This document shows, piece after piece, positions 1 to 9,067 of a stretch of 64,000 nt of DNA. The position numbers were made by a program, and so were the translations under genes. Numbering within the stretch: the stretch's first letter is position 1; every line of letters begins with the position of its first letter. Location of the stretch: the NCBI GenBank assembly GCA_034509925.1, contig CM067538.1, positions 3,773,001 to 3,837,000 on the forward strand. The letters are read 5' to 3'. Below the pieces are notes generated by a model that had not been told where the DNA came from, ran no database searches, and saw nothing but the letters and a program-made list of their open reading frames with translations. Source of the stretch: Hirudinaria manillensis. Taxonomy: Eukaryota; Annelida; Clitellata; Hirudinida; Hirudinidae.

Positions 1-655
1 GACCTGAACGGCAGCCTGAGTTTGGCACTTTTGCTGTAGAGGGCAATTGAGGAAAGTCCTGGAGGCAGACCCAACCACTTCCTGGTAAACCGATTGATGC
101 ACCTCTCCAGTGCCTCCACAGAGGTCAGGCTGAATTCATAGATTGTCAGCGGCCACAACAATCTTGGGAGGATCACGAACTGTACCAACCACACCTTGAA
201 TTTTCCGGGAAGCAACACACCGTCGATCACCGCCGTATTTTCCTTTAGCATTTCCCCAACCGCGGCCACCTGCTTTCCGTCCCTGAGGGTTTGATCAAAA
301 ACTCTGCCCAAGCTTTTAACAGGTTCTTCCTCAACGGTGGGAATTCTTTGCCCCGCGATTTGGAAGAAGATATCGCTGCGGACTTTCCCTTTAGTCAAGG
401 CTAGACTTCTGGACTTGGTGGGCTTGAATGCCATTCTGCACCAATTCAACAAATTGTTCAGTTTATCCAGACTTTCTTGAACTGTCCGTCTCCTGTTCAT
501 GACCAGGGTTGTATCATCCAAAAACGCCTTAATTGAGGACGTACAGAAACTTCGGCCGATGTGTACCCTGGAGATTTGGGCCCCTGCTGCATTTAACAAG
601 ATCTGCATTGCCAGCACAAAAAGACACGGGGAGATACTGCTTCTTGGTAGATTTA
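1..655 (-). mobile_element. R2-like non-LTR retrotransposon fragment (family X, copy 1), reverse transcriptase region
   Basis: Read on the minus strand, this encodes the catalytic palm and thumb of a reverse transcriptase of the R2-type lineage (restriction-like-endonuclease non-LTR elements). Visible landmarks are SPRVFLLAMQ, the metal-binding box AFLDDTT (about 503-527), GQRIPTV, and the thumb motifs WPLTIYEF and KWLGLPPGLSS. The same motifs recur in the copies at 18.7-21.9 kb and 58.2-59.35 kb. The upstream part is missing, as expected for a 5'-truncated insertion; the downstream part runs off the left edge. The inner boundary near 655 is approximate, where similarity to the other copies fades into a possible ADAM-B exon. 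The reading frame is largely open over this stretch. Similarity judged by eye. Confidence 0.85.
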
Positions 656-659
656 AAAT

Positions 660-730
660 ATTTGCAGATATCTGCTCTAGCCCAACTTACAAGAATATTT
701 GGAGCAACGACAACTGTGCCATGAGAAAGT
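660..730 (-). CDS. Possible ADAM-B exon remnant next to the R2-like element
   Basis: After an AG acceptor at 731-732 the minus strand reads LSHGTVVVAPN in the phase left open by the 852 exon end. The corresponding ADAM-A exon (16139-16055) reads [15 protein letters not shown], so the GT-V-V-AP spacing is suggestive. The cysteine-containing second half is not recognisable, because similarity passes into the R2-like element around 655. It could be an exon cut by the retrotransposon, or chance. Confidence is low. Confidence 0.35.
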
Positions 731-851
731 CTATTCTGTGCCAAGGAATAGTTTTATTTATTAAATTGAAATCGGCCCGGTCGAATTTTTAAAAAATCAA
801 ACCCGCTACATCCTTAAATAGTATAATGTGTTTAATATGTTTCATAAATAC

Positions 852-1555
852 AAGATAAGCTGGGCGTTATCATGTTTGAACTTCCCCAATATGTGCTTTT
901 TCCTGTACTCCAAAAATGATTTCAAAATAGTCAAGGAGTCATCAGTCAGGGAAATGTAATTCACTTCGGTCCATATTTCAATTCCAACCAGGACAACATA
1001 AATTCCAACTCGTCTGTACATCTGAAATTGTTAATACTTCATTAATTCCAATTCGTTTATGCAAAATAACTTTGACGGTTCAGTTTGAAACAATATAAAA
1101 TCAGAATATTCAGGATCGTCATTACAGCTTTTTCATGGTTTCTCCGTTTTTTTTTCTCGTTTCAAAACGATCCTTTCGTAAAATTGCAACCTGGTCAATT
1201 ACTGAAAAGATAGGGGCTATCTAGATAATCGGTGGGAATACGCAACACTGATGACTTTCCTCATTTTATTTACAAAAACGTTGACATACGGAATTTATAA
1301 TGTTGACGGTTTCTTTGATCCTGTGCACAACCTTTTGATAGTTTTGGCCGTATCTGTGAAACTTCCAATTTTAAATTATTATTTTTTATTGAAAAACGCT
1401 TGATTTTTTTTATTTTATATATTTTTTTAACAATTCATAAAAACCTCATTATAGTCTGCAACAACAAACAATTCCAAATATTTAGTCGAAAACTTGGCAT
1501 CGTACGGATGAGCAATTCCCCTTTTAACATCTCTTCTCAAATGCCTTTTGGATAT
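852..1555 (-). CDS. ADAM-B metalloprotease-domain exons
   Basis: Three exons. Exon 1555-1445 (111 nt) starts after an AG acceptor. It encodes a basic RRDVKR-type furin site, then PYDAKFSTKYLELFVVADYN, the first strand of the reprolysin fold. Exon 1361-1290 (72 nt) encodes FHRYGQNYQKVV and ETVNIINS. Exon 1021-852 (170 nt) encodes YRRVGIYVVLVGIEIW, EYRKK and FKHDNAQL. All three have the same length and phase as their ADAM-A counterparts at 16841-16731, 16646-16575 and 16375-16206. This is the clearest evidence that the two genes are duplicates. Donors are GTTTTT, GTATGT and GTATTT. Confidence 0.85.
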
Positions 1556-4500
1556 CTAAAATTTGAGAAATATTATTCAAATTAAATTCCATATTATAAT
1601 TGAAAATTAATTTATTTGTGACCTTAATTCTAATAGAGTTGTTTTAACAAAATTAAAATATTAAAAAGATGCATTTGTACAAAAACGGATGCATTTATGA
1701 ATATAAGAAATATAAGAAAACTTTTTTTGCTTAATTCAAATCCATAGTGTAATAACCTGGGGTCCTCAAACTAATTATGGAAGGTCAGGTTTATTGAAAG
1801 TGTTCAGATGGCTTGGAAGATGTACAATGCTCAATTGTCTAAGTCTTGGAATCTGCTGTTTTTCTAACTCTCGCTCTGCTTTTCGAGATAAATCTATTTG
1901 TCGAGGTTCATAACCAAAGACTCTAAATAGTACTCTGAACATTAAGTAATTAATTATTTAATTAATTAATTAGCAATATCATTTTAGTGATTCTTCAATT
2001 ATCTGGATCCAGGGATCCATCACTGCCCCCTCCTTAAATCTGTTCGTCCCGAACAGACATCTATTCCCATTTTCATTTTCACCCTAGGAATAGGATCCGA
2101 TTGTCTTTCGACAATCTCGTGGCTGCGAATCCCATATCCTTTTGCTTTGTCCCCTTCTGGGATTTCTGTTTGCTCCCTTTTGCTTCTGTGTCCCTCAACT
2201 TTCAGTCGCAGAACATCGCCACTTCCAAGTTCACCCTCTTGCTCTACCACGTCGCCAGATCTCAAACTCTCTATGGGATCACCTGCTCCACTTTCCATGC
2301 TAGGCACTCTCCCATCACTCCTGAAAAACCGAATACTCCCTTCTGTTATCTCCAATGGAGCCGAAACATCCACAGGCTCCACTGACTTAACTGATTTCAT
2401 GGGCTACGCGGACTCCTCCGAAGACTCCACAAGTCCAATTGATCTCAAGGGTTCCGCTAGTAAATCCACGGGCTCTTCCGAAGACTCCTTTTGTTCCAGT
2501 ATTAACTCCGTGTGTTCCACTGGTAACTCTATGTGCTTCATCAGTAACTCCACGGGTTGCGCTAATAACTACGGGTTCTGCTGGTAAATCCACGGACTCT
2601 TCTGAAGACTCTACTTGCTCCACCATCATCTTCGTGTGCTTCACTGGCAACTCTATGTGATTCATCGGTAATTCCTCGGGCTGTACTAATAACTTTACAG
2701 ACTCTGCTGGTAAATCCATGGGCTCTTCCGAAGGCTCCACTTGCTCCACTAACACCTCCGTGAGCTCTCTGGGCCCTGCTAACGTCTCGACCTGATCTGG
2801 TGACTCCATGGGATCCAACGGCGAGTCTTCTGAGTCCGCCATCATGCACAAAGTTTCTGGAGACACGAACGCACTGTGGTCAGATGTGTCTTCTAATGAC
2901 TCCATCTCAATGCCGCCAGAGACTCTATCTGGAACCACGGATATGATTTGTTCTTCGTTGGGAACCTTTTTGCAGAGTTCCTCTCCCTGTTCTTCGCAAC
3001 ATGGAAGCACCACTTTGCTCTCCTCAAAAGAACCATCAGGACTCTTCTCGGTAGAGTTTTCACCCGAAACCAACGAGACATCCTGACGCGGAACCGCTGT
3101 GTCTCCCAAATCGCCCATAATACTCCTCCTTCACTCCTCTCTGCACTTTCTCAGAAACTCAGTATATTCAGACTCGAATTCGTATTCCTCCGGGTCATGG
3201 CCATGCCCCAAGTCGCTCCCGTATCTCAGCTTTCGTGCCTTTCCAATCCAGGCAATAATAATCAGTAATAACCCGGGGTCCTCAAACTAATTATAGAAGG
3301 TCAGGTTTATTGAAAGTGTTCAGATGGCTTGGAAGATGTACAATGCCTAATTGTCTAAGTCTTGAAATCTGCTGTTTCTCTTACTCTCGCTCTGCTTTTC
3401 GAGATAAATCTATTTGTCGAGATTCATAACCAAAGAGTCTGAATAGTACCCATTAATTAATTCTCAAATTATATTGCCACTCAATTTAATTAATTACTAA
3501 ATTAATTAATCAGCAATATAATTTTAATTATTCTTCAATTATCTGGATCCATTGATCCAACTATTAAAATTTATAATACAGCATTTATTTATAAATTTAA
3601 ATATAGTTTAAATACAGAACAATCACTTGAAAAATGCAGCCCACAAAATGGTTTAATGATTCGAAAATTCATATAAAAAATGGTGTTCATAATTCCACAC
3701 ATTGTCGTCAAAATATGCACCTGTCGTATCTTTATGACGCGCAGTGTATCTCATAAAATTACTAATAAGTTTGAGAAAGACAGACGAAGAGGCCAGATTG
3801 AGTGTACTACTACGTGTTAATATGTATTAATAATAAAGTATTTGAAATTAAAATTAGGTTATTACGAGACCACATTTAAAACTCAAACTTTTCAAATTTG
3901 TTTTACATAAGTTACATAAGGTCTACGCTCATAATAGTGTAACAGCCATATATTCGACTTCAATGTCTGGTATCACTTGAAACCATTATTAAAAATTTAA
4001 ATTAAACATGTTTAGTTTCGAAAAAAAATATAATTATACTTCAATGAAAAGAAACAAAACTCTTACTATACAAACTAGATGAAATGTTAGTGTGGGGCTT
4101 AATTGCTACTTCAAAATCATTTATTTAAAATCATCTAAAATCAATTTCGTAAGTTGATAATATCCTATTTTTCTATGAAAAAAAAACCTGAAGCTTTGAA
4201 ATTAGAATGTTGGCTAGTTTTTTGTCTTTCCTGTTGCCTCTGTCATCCGAAGTACCTTTTAAATTATTAACATTATTTATTCTTAGCGCTTAACATTTTA
4301 TTTAAAGCCTCGATTATTAAAAGTAGCTCTTTGTTGTTCTTAATTTAATAATTAATTTAAGTCATTACTTATAGTTTTAGCAAGAACATCGAATTAATTA
4401 ACGTTTTAAAATTAGAAATTTATAGTCAGAATGAAAAAGGACATCCTTAAAATATTAAACATGCCTATAACTTCCAAAAATTCCGCTTCGTGATTATCAG

Positions 4501-6106
4501 CAACAGTTTTGCTGTATTTAGAGTATCAAGTAACAAAATGAAGTTTCATTTTAATAAAATAAAACCCCATGCTTTTATTAACTGTTGTAAAAATTTTCAA
4601 ATGAACGTAAAAGATGTTGAAGTTTCAAAAATAGATCAAATTAATATGAAACAAAATTAGAGCATCGATTCATTCAAAGCGTTCGTTAAAGGAATTACCA
4701 TGAAACCAATTGCGTATTAAAATTGATCTCATTCAACTTTTAGAATATGTCCTAGTAACTTTAGGGCATAAAAATGGGTAACACGAACCACATGTGAAGG
4801 CATTTAGACATTCAGACTGACTAAATGTCACATGATTTCCAGTCAGTAGATCATTTTCGAAATATTGACTCTCGTAAAGGGGTTCGACATTAATTGCTTC
4901 GTTTGATGCTATTTTCACGTAACCACTAGAAATTTAATAATAATATTTTAATAATTCATTATAACATTCCGAGTTTAAAAATTATGCTTATTTAATTTAA
5001 TTTAAGGTATTTAATATACCGTACTTTCTTACCTGAGACCGTAGCATGTGCTGAAAAATGCTTCAGATTCCTTTTGGCCTAAAACGTACCCTCTGTAGTA
5101 ACAATGACCCTTTTTCTGGCAGGAATGACTTGAATTCAATTGCAAGTAGCATACTTAACGTTGACGTAAGTTCTTACTATTTCTACAGGTGTAGGATGGT
5201 ATTTGCTTCTATCGTTCAACTTTATGATAAACTTTTCGGTCAAAAGTTTTCTTAATCATGTAAATAAATAAATTAAATATTGTATAAACATGTTCGTTAA
5301 ATGTTTAAAAGTTAATATTTATCAAATAAATAAAATGAATAACTATTAATGAATTATTATATATAATAACTGTTTTCAACTTGAAATTGTAATCACCTTT
5401 ATTTCTAAGCATTAAACTGCAAAATTATTTAAAAGAAAACAGGCGAATATCTAATCTCTAGTGTCTCATGATTATTTTTAGTCATTTAAAGCTACAGAAG
5501 AGAAAAAGAATACAGTTTAATTTAATTCTTATGAAAGATGCCTCACGGTGCCAACACCAATCGGATAAGGAGCTCTGTTCCATTACCATTTTTAATCAAG
5601 ATTGTTATCTTATTAATGTGACCGTCGTAAGTCTGGGGAAAAATAACAACATGAGGTTAACTATAACATAAATATCAATTAGAGATTAGGTTAAGATGTC
5701 ACTTGCTCTGGTCGTGTTTAGTGTTTTCAAATAAGAATTTGTTTCGTAAACGATTGGCTTGAATAAGGTGTAATTCTTTATGAGTGTAGTTCTCCAGTTG
5801 GTATAACCTAAAACCGCTAAATTAATAATCAAACATTTATTAAGATTCTTTACTTAACCCCTCAAAAAGTGAAACCCTTGTTTCACAAGAGGGATTTTAA
5901 ACTCATCTGTCTTTACTTTTATTTAAAATTAATTAAATTTATCTATATTTAGTTTAGACATGACTTCATAAATTCTCCAACTTACGGTTGGGGTGGAATA
6001 TCAAACTAGGTGATAGATTGGCTGAAGTATAACTGATTTTTCCATGGATGTTGTACAAATATCTCGTTAAAAGTGTTATGAAAATATAATTTTGAAGTTG
6101 TTTCAT
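852..6106 (-). CDS. ADAM-B: ADAM-family metalloprotease gene, 5' part (tandem paralogue of ADAM-A)
   Basis: Multi-exon gene read from right to left. Proposed exons: 6106-5986, 5807-5703, 5632-5547, 5128-5033, 4925-4789, then 1555-1445, 1361-1290 and 1021-852. The first five encode the inhibitory prodomain; the last three encode the propeptide cleavage site and the first half of the metalloprotease domain. ADAMs are membrane-anchored sheddases of the secretory pathway. Phases agree at most junctions (5632/5128, 5128/4925, 1555/1361, 1361/1021). The join from 5703 to 5632 does not keep phase, and a linker exon is expected between 4789 and 1555. The downstream catalytic exon with the zinc motif is not seen; the left edge and an R2-like element intervene. 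No stop codon breaks the recognised exons. Whether the gene is complete beyond the window is unknown. Confidence 0.75.
1748..2022 (-). repeat. 3' LTR of the short retrotransposon
   Basis: Matches 3264-3562 and the solo LTR at 11466-11781, including the TTGAAAGTGTTCAGATGGC block and an AT-rich block of TTAATTAA repeats before a GGATCC-containing end. It is about 24 bp shorter than the partner LTR, mainly in the TTAATTAA block, so the two LTRs have diverged since insertion. Confidence 0.8.
2020..3118 (-). pseudogene. Acidic, repeat-containing ORF inside the short LTR element (frameshifted)
   Basis: A 243-codon ORF (3118-2387) starting MGDLGD continues in another frame as a 126-codon ORF (2400-2020) that ends just before the 3' LTR. 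The first is strongly acidic and contains repeated units of the type VEQVEPSEEPMDLPAESV, VKLLVQPEELPM and VEQVESSEESVDLPAE. Its last 40 residues become Gly/Thr/Arg-rich, as if the repeat had slipped frame. The second ends in VCSGRTDLRRGQ, placed directly before the purine tract like the last codons of many gypsy-type ORFs. No catalytic domain is present. I do not recognise the product; it may be a gag-like or accessory protein. Confidence 0.5.
2023..2036 (-). other. Polypurine tract of the LTR element
   Basis: Minus-strand purine-rich run ending in GGAGGGGGCAG immediately upstream of the 3' LTR start. In LTR retrotransposons this position primes plus-strand DNA synthesis, and it fixes the orientation of the element as minus. 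Confidence 0.6.
3264..3562 (-). repeat. 5' LTR of the short retrotransposon
   Basis: Direct copy of the repeat at 1748-2022. The terminal bases have drifted: the end abutting the interior reads TTATTACT instead of TTATTACA. I see no clear tRNA primer-binding site just inside it, which may mean decay or an unusual primer. Confidence 0.8.
3563..4788. other. AT-rich intronic stretch with a Tc1 terminal fragment
   Basis: Very AT-rich sequence with no convincing exon, presumed to be an ADAM-B intron. At 3712-3757 it carries a copy of the right end of the Tc1-like element found at 12286-13822, including CACCTGTC and TATCTTTATGACGCGCAGTG. A small linker exon joining the prodomain to the furin-site exon may hide between here and 1555 but was not identified. 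Confidence 0.5.
3712..3757 (+). repeat. Tc1-like terminal inverted repeat fragment
   Basis: Nearly identical over about 45 bp to the right terminus of the Tc1-like element at 12286-13822. The only differences visible are CCTGTCGTATC for CCTGTCCTATC and GCGCAGTG for GCGCACTG. No matching left end was found nearby, so this is a solo end or a deletion derivative. Confidence 0.7.
4789..6106 (-). CDS. ADAM-B signal/prodomain exons
   Basis: Exon 6106-5986 begins with ATG and a moderately hydrophobic stretch (YIFITLLTRYLYNIHG), then a GTAAGT donor; a signal peptide is likely but weak. Exon 5807-5703 reads LIKNYTLFKPIVY, which lines up with [11 protein letters not shown] of ADAM-A. Exon 5632-5547 reads GHINKITILIKN. 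Exon 5128-5033 carries the hallmark GHCYYRGYVLG and FFSTCYGL of ADAM prodomains. Exon 4925-4789 reads GYVKI, NVEPLYES and ends at FTCG, the expected cysteine-switch position. Phases are consistent except between 5703 and 5632, where a mis-set boundary, a missed micro-exon or a lesion is possible. Confidence 0.7.
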
Positions 6107-6785
6107 TTTTCCATGTTTTCTTAAACAAAGTTTAAGAAATTCAGTGTAGAAGAAAAATTTGTTCCAACAGGTCTTCATCGTTAAAAAATTGTATGGAATT
6201 GATAAAGCGACAATTAGTCAGAAAAAGGATACGTAACAATGCTGCTAAATAAACTTAAACTTAAAGTTATAATTGTAATGTTGTAATTGTAATTACTGGG
6301 TGTTGCCTGTTCTGTGAGATTATCCTTCTTTTGTAAGTAATTTAAAATTAAGTGAATACTTATTTATCAAATTAATTAATAAGGCAAAACATTTCATTTT
6401 TTAAAGTTTAGGCACTTTGTTGCTTGAGTTGTTTACAAAATTCGATGTTACGAAATAAATTACGTATTTTATGCCCAAAAAAATCATTTTAAAAATTTAT
6501 TCTTTTTAACTTGTTTTGAAATAAAAGAGTTTTGAAAACATTTTTTTTGTATAAATTTATTTCATCACCATAGTTAAAGTGGGTTCTATAAGGGGATTGC
6601 TCATTTGTCTAACTTCATGTGAGTGGCAAAACGCATGCCTCTCCGTCATACCAAAACTACTACCGACATCTCGGAATGCCGACGCAGTTCATTCATATCC
6701 GTCGAGAAAGCACATGAACACAAAGTAGACCAGTCTCCGCCAGTAGACCGGTCTGTCCTTGATATTTCACTACCACCATTCTATG
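6107..6785. other. Intergenic stretch 5' of ADAM-B
   Basis: AT-rich sequence between the proposed first coding exon of ADAM-B and a pogo-like remnant. It should contain the ADAM-B promoter, but I see no distinctive core element that I would commit to. Nothing else is recognisable. Confidence 0.4.
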
Positions 6786-7385
6786 CACAGTGAAATCTCG
6801 CTACTATGCCACCCTCGCTATTATGCCACTTTTGCTCAGTCCCGACAAATTTCAATACAAAATAAATTTACTATGCCACCAGGGTCTGACAATGTTTATC
6901 TAACCCATGAAGTTAAGGACATATTTCCAATCGGGGGAAGTAATTAAGAGACATTACCTTGTATTTTTAAGATTTGATCAGGTTAATACTTTCCCAGGAC
7001 TTGTTGGTGAGGTATGATTAGGGAAAGTGATGGAACATTCCATGGAATTTGATTGGTGGAATGGGCAAAGTTGACTTGGATTGTAAATGAGAAAAATGAG
7101 AGTGAATGTCGAAATTGTACCTGAGAATTGCGAGTCGGAGTGAAGATTAGCAAATGTCAGCTCAGAAACGCAAGTGAATGGTTGGATGGACAATTTCGCA
7201 AAGCGCCACATCAAGTTCAAGACATTGCGGGGTGAAGCTGAAGTGGTGGTCGTAGGTCTGGTACGATGCAAGAGAGCTTTAGACTGAGCTGATGGGTAAC
7301 TTGAGAAAATAAAGCCGGTTTTATTTGATAAAATAAGGCCATTTTTACAAACCCTCGTTACTATGCCACTCTCGCTACTGTATTA
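6786..7385 (+). mobile_element. Pogo/Tigger-like DNA transposon remnant
   Basis: The plus strand around 7130-7270 encodes VNGWMDNFAKRHIKFKTLRG followed by EAEVV, which matches the second helix-turn-helix of CENP-B/Tigger transposases (SxGWLxRFKxRH then GEA). An in-frame stop and the absence of a DDE domain show that it is dead. The left edge starts CAGTGAAATCTCGCTACTAT, a Tigger-style terminus, and the phrase TACTATGCCAC recurs at 6802, 6871 and 7350. I could not find a clean inverted partner at the right end, so boundaries are approximate. It lies between ADAM-B and ADAM-A. Confidence 0.6.
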
Positions 7386-8094
7386 TGATTTAAATGGCTA
7401 ATTGATAAAGTAGGTTTCAATATTAGTGTTACCTTCTTCCATTTGTCATTTAATTTAAATATCTCCATATAAATATAATTTGATTAAAAAATAACATATT
7501 CCGTTATCTTTATCAAGTTTATTAGCTTGATTGGCTCAAAGAGCGGGATTACAAATAATATAAAATAAAACTTCTGATTTCAACTTTCTTAGTATTTTCA
7601 TTAAAATTTGTTTTGAATGAATGGAAAATTGGGTTTATTACTTAATGGTTTTATTATTTATCATCCTTATATTAAGAATGAAGCGCTTTCAAGAAATATT
7701 GATGATGCATACAAATACCAAGCCCAAAACCTAAAAAAGCAAAAATAAAGGCATTGACAAATAAGCATTTTTCAGGTTAACCGCATTTCCTTAATAAATT
7801 AGTTAGACTTTCAAATTCCGAAATATTATGCCAAATTCAGGTTTCAAATGAAAATTTGTTTTTAGGAATGATTCGACTTTGCAGTGAAATGTTAAGTGTA
7901 AAACCTAATTCTTTGTCTCAGAAAGTTTCATCACTTATCAATCAAATAATATCTGCACAGAATTAAACATGGCCTTCCATTTTTAGAGAAAACTTGTCTG
8001 AGCAAGAGCGCAGGTAGGCAGCAAGGAGCAAACAATTAGAAAAACAATCCTACATTCCCACGATAGAAAAATAAACCGTAAGAGAACATTCTAA
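7386..8094. other. Intergenic / ADAM-A 3' flank
   Basis: AT-rich sequence between the pogo-like remnant and the ADAM-A stop codon. It should contain the ADAM-A 3' untranslated region and polyadenylation site; I see no unambiguous signal and no other gene. Confidence 0.4.
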
Positions 8095-9067
8095 TTAAAC
8101 TGCTTTGCCTTTCGTTAATGCGTTCTTATTATCATTTTCACTCTGCCTCGTTTGAAATTTTTCTCGCAGAGAAGACACTTTTCCTTTTGCTGCCACCGAT
8201 GTTATTTTGACGCTTGGGACTTCCTTGATGGAAGCAATTGCCTTGAGACCAGCATTGGAATGTGTGGGTATCTTCGAATCATTCTGAGGTTTTATGGGAA
8301 GATTTCCATATTCATTCGATCTATTTCTCATTTCTCTCGAAATTATTTGTTTCGAATCAGATTTCATAACTGTTTCTCCCTCAAATTTTGGTGATAAAGA
8401 TGTTGATGGTCTTTGTTCCAGATCTGAATTTGAGATGTTGTTTATTTCAGATGTCAATCTCTTCGCTTTGTGATTGAGTGAAATTTCATAAACATTTTCA
8501 TACTTCAACTTAGGTAGATCACAAGTGCTTTTTAATTGCTTAGGTCCGTTTCTCTGTTCGCTTATAACTTTAAACTTATCACTTCCCTCAATTGTTTTGT
8601 TTGCTTTAGGGACGTTGCTGTCCTTTTCATTAAGCAACAGTTCACCGCCTTCACTGGCTTTTAAGGAGACTGTACTAAGTGCTTTAGATGTTTTGTCCAA
8701 TGAAATGTTTGTAATGATCTGGTTAGAGTATATATTTTCTTGAGGAAGTTCGTTTGAATAGAAACCAGGTTTAAACCGATTAGAAGGAAGCTTAGGTCTT
8801 TGAGGTTTAAATGCTTTCTGACCAGAGGCTTCAGTGTCGCTTTGATTCGGATGCATTAATTTGTCGTTTGTTGAACTTTGCAACAACGGTTTGCTAATAT
8901 CTTCGGGTCTGAAGCTCGAAATTCTTGTCAAGTTGGGGGCGACTTTGCGAGCCGAACTGTTTGAACGCTTTAGATCCACGGAAAAGTCATTATTATGATT
9001 TGGTTCATATTTAGCGACCGTGACTATTTTATGAGTTTTTGAATTCTTTAAACAAGAGCCTATAGAT
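8095..9067 (-). CDS. ADAM-A last exon: cytoplasmic tail
   Basis: One 973-nt exon with an AG acceptor at 9068-9069, entered in the phase left by the transmembrane exon, ending in TAA at 8095. It encodes about 323 residues rich in Ser, Lys, Asn and Pro with no fold that I recognise. Proline-containing basic stretches ([13 protein letters not shown]) could bind SH3 domains, as ADAM tails do in other animals, but that is inference. It is longer than many ADAM tails. Confidence 0.85.

Larger units (their letters stand above)
1748..3562 (-). mobile_element. Short LTR retrotransposon, probably gypsy-like and internally deleted
   Basis: Two direct repeats of about 275 and 299 bp (1748-2022 and 3264-3562) enclose only about 1.24 kb. 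On the minus strand the 5' LTR is 3562-3264 and the 3' LTR is 2022-1748. A purine-rich tract lies immediately before the 3' LTR, as in reverse-transcribed elements. LTR ends read TGATGGATCC at the 3' LTR start and GGTTATTACA at its end. No protease, reverse transcriptase or integrase is present; the interior holds acidic, repetitive ORFs and is GC-richer than its surroundings. I could not find a convincing target-site duplication. It sits where an ADAM-B intron should be. A solo LTR at 11466-11781 and fragments at 11815-11995 and 16983-17330 belong to the same family. Confidence 0.8.

Noticed and set aside
499..792. 97-codon plus-strand ORF
   Set aside because: It is the complement of the R2-like reverse transcriptase, whose minus-strand motifs (AFLDDTT, SPRVFLLAMQ) are clear.
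2101..3290. Several Ser/Thr/Pro-rich plus-strand ORFs
   Set aside because: They are the antisense of the acidic repetitive ORF of the LTR element; the LTRs and purine tract orient the element on the minus strand.
8152..8743. Plus-strand ORFs of 72-80 codons
   Set aside because: Antisense of the ADAM-A cytoplasmic-tail exon, which is supported by splice phase with the transmembrane exon.
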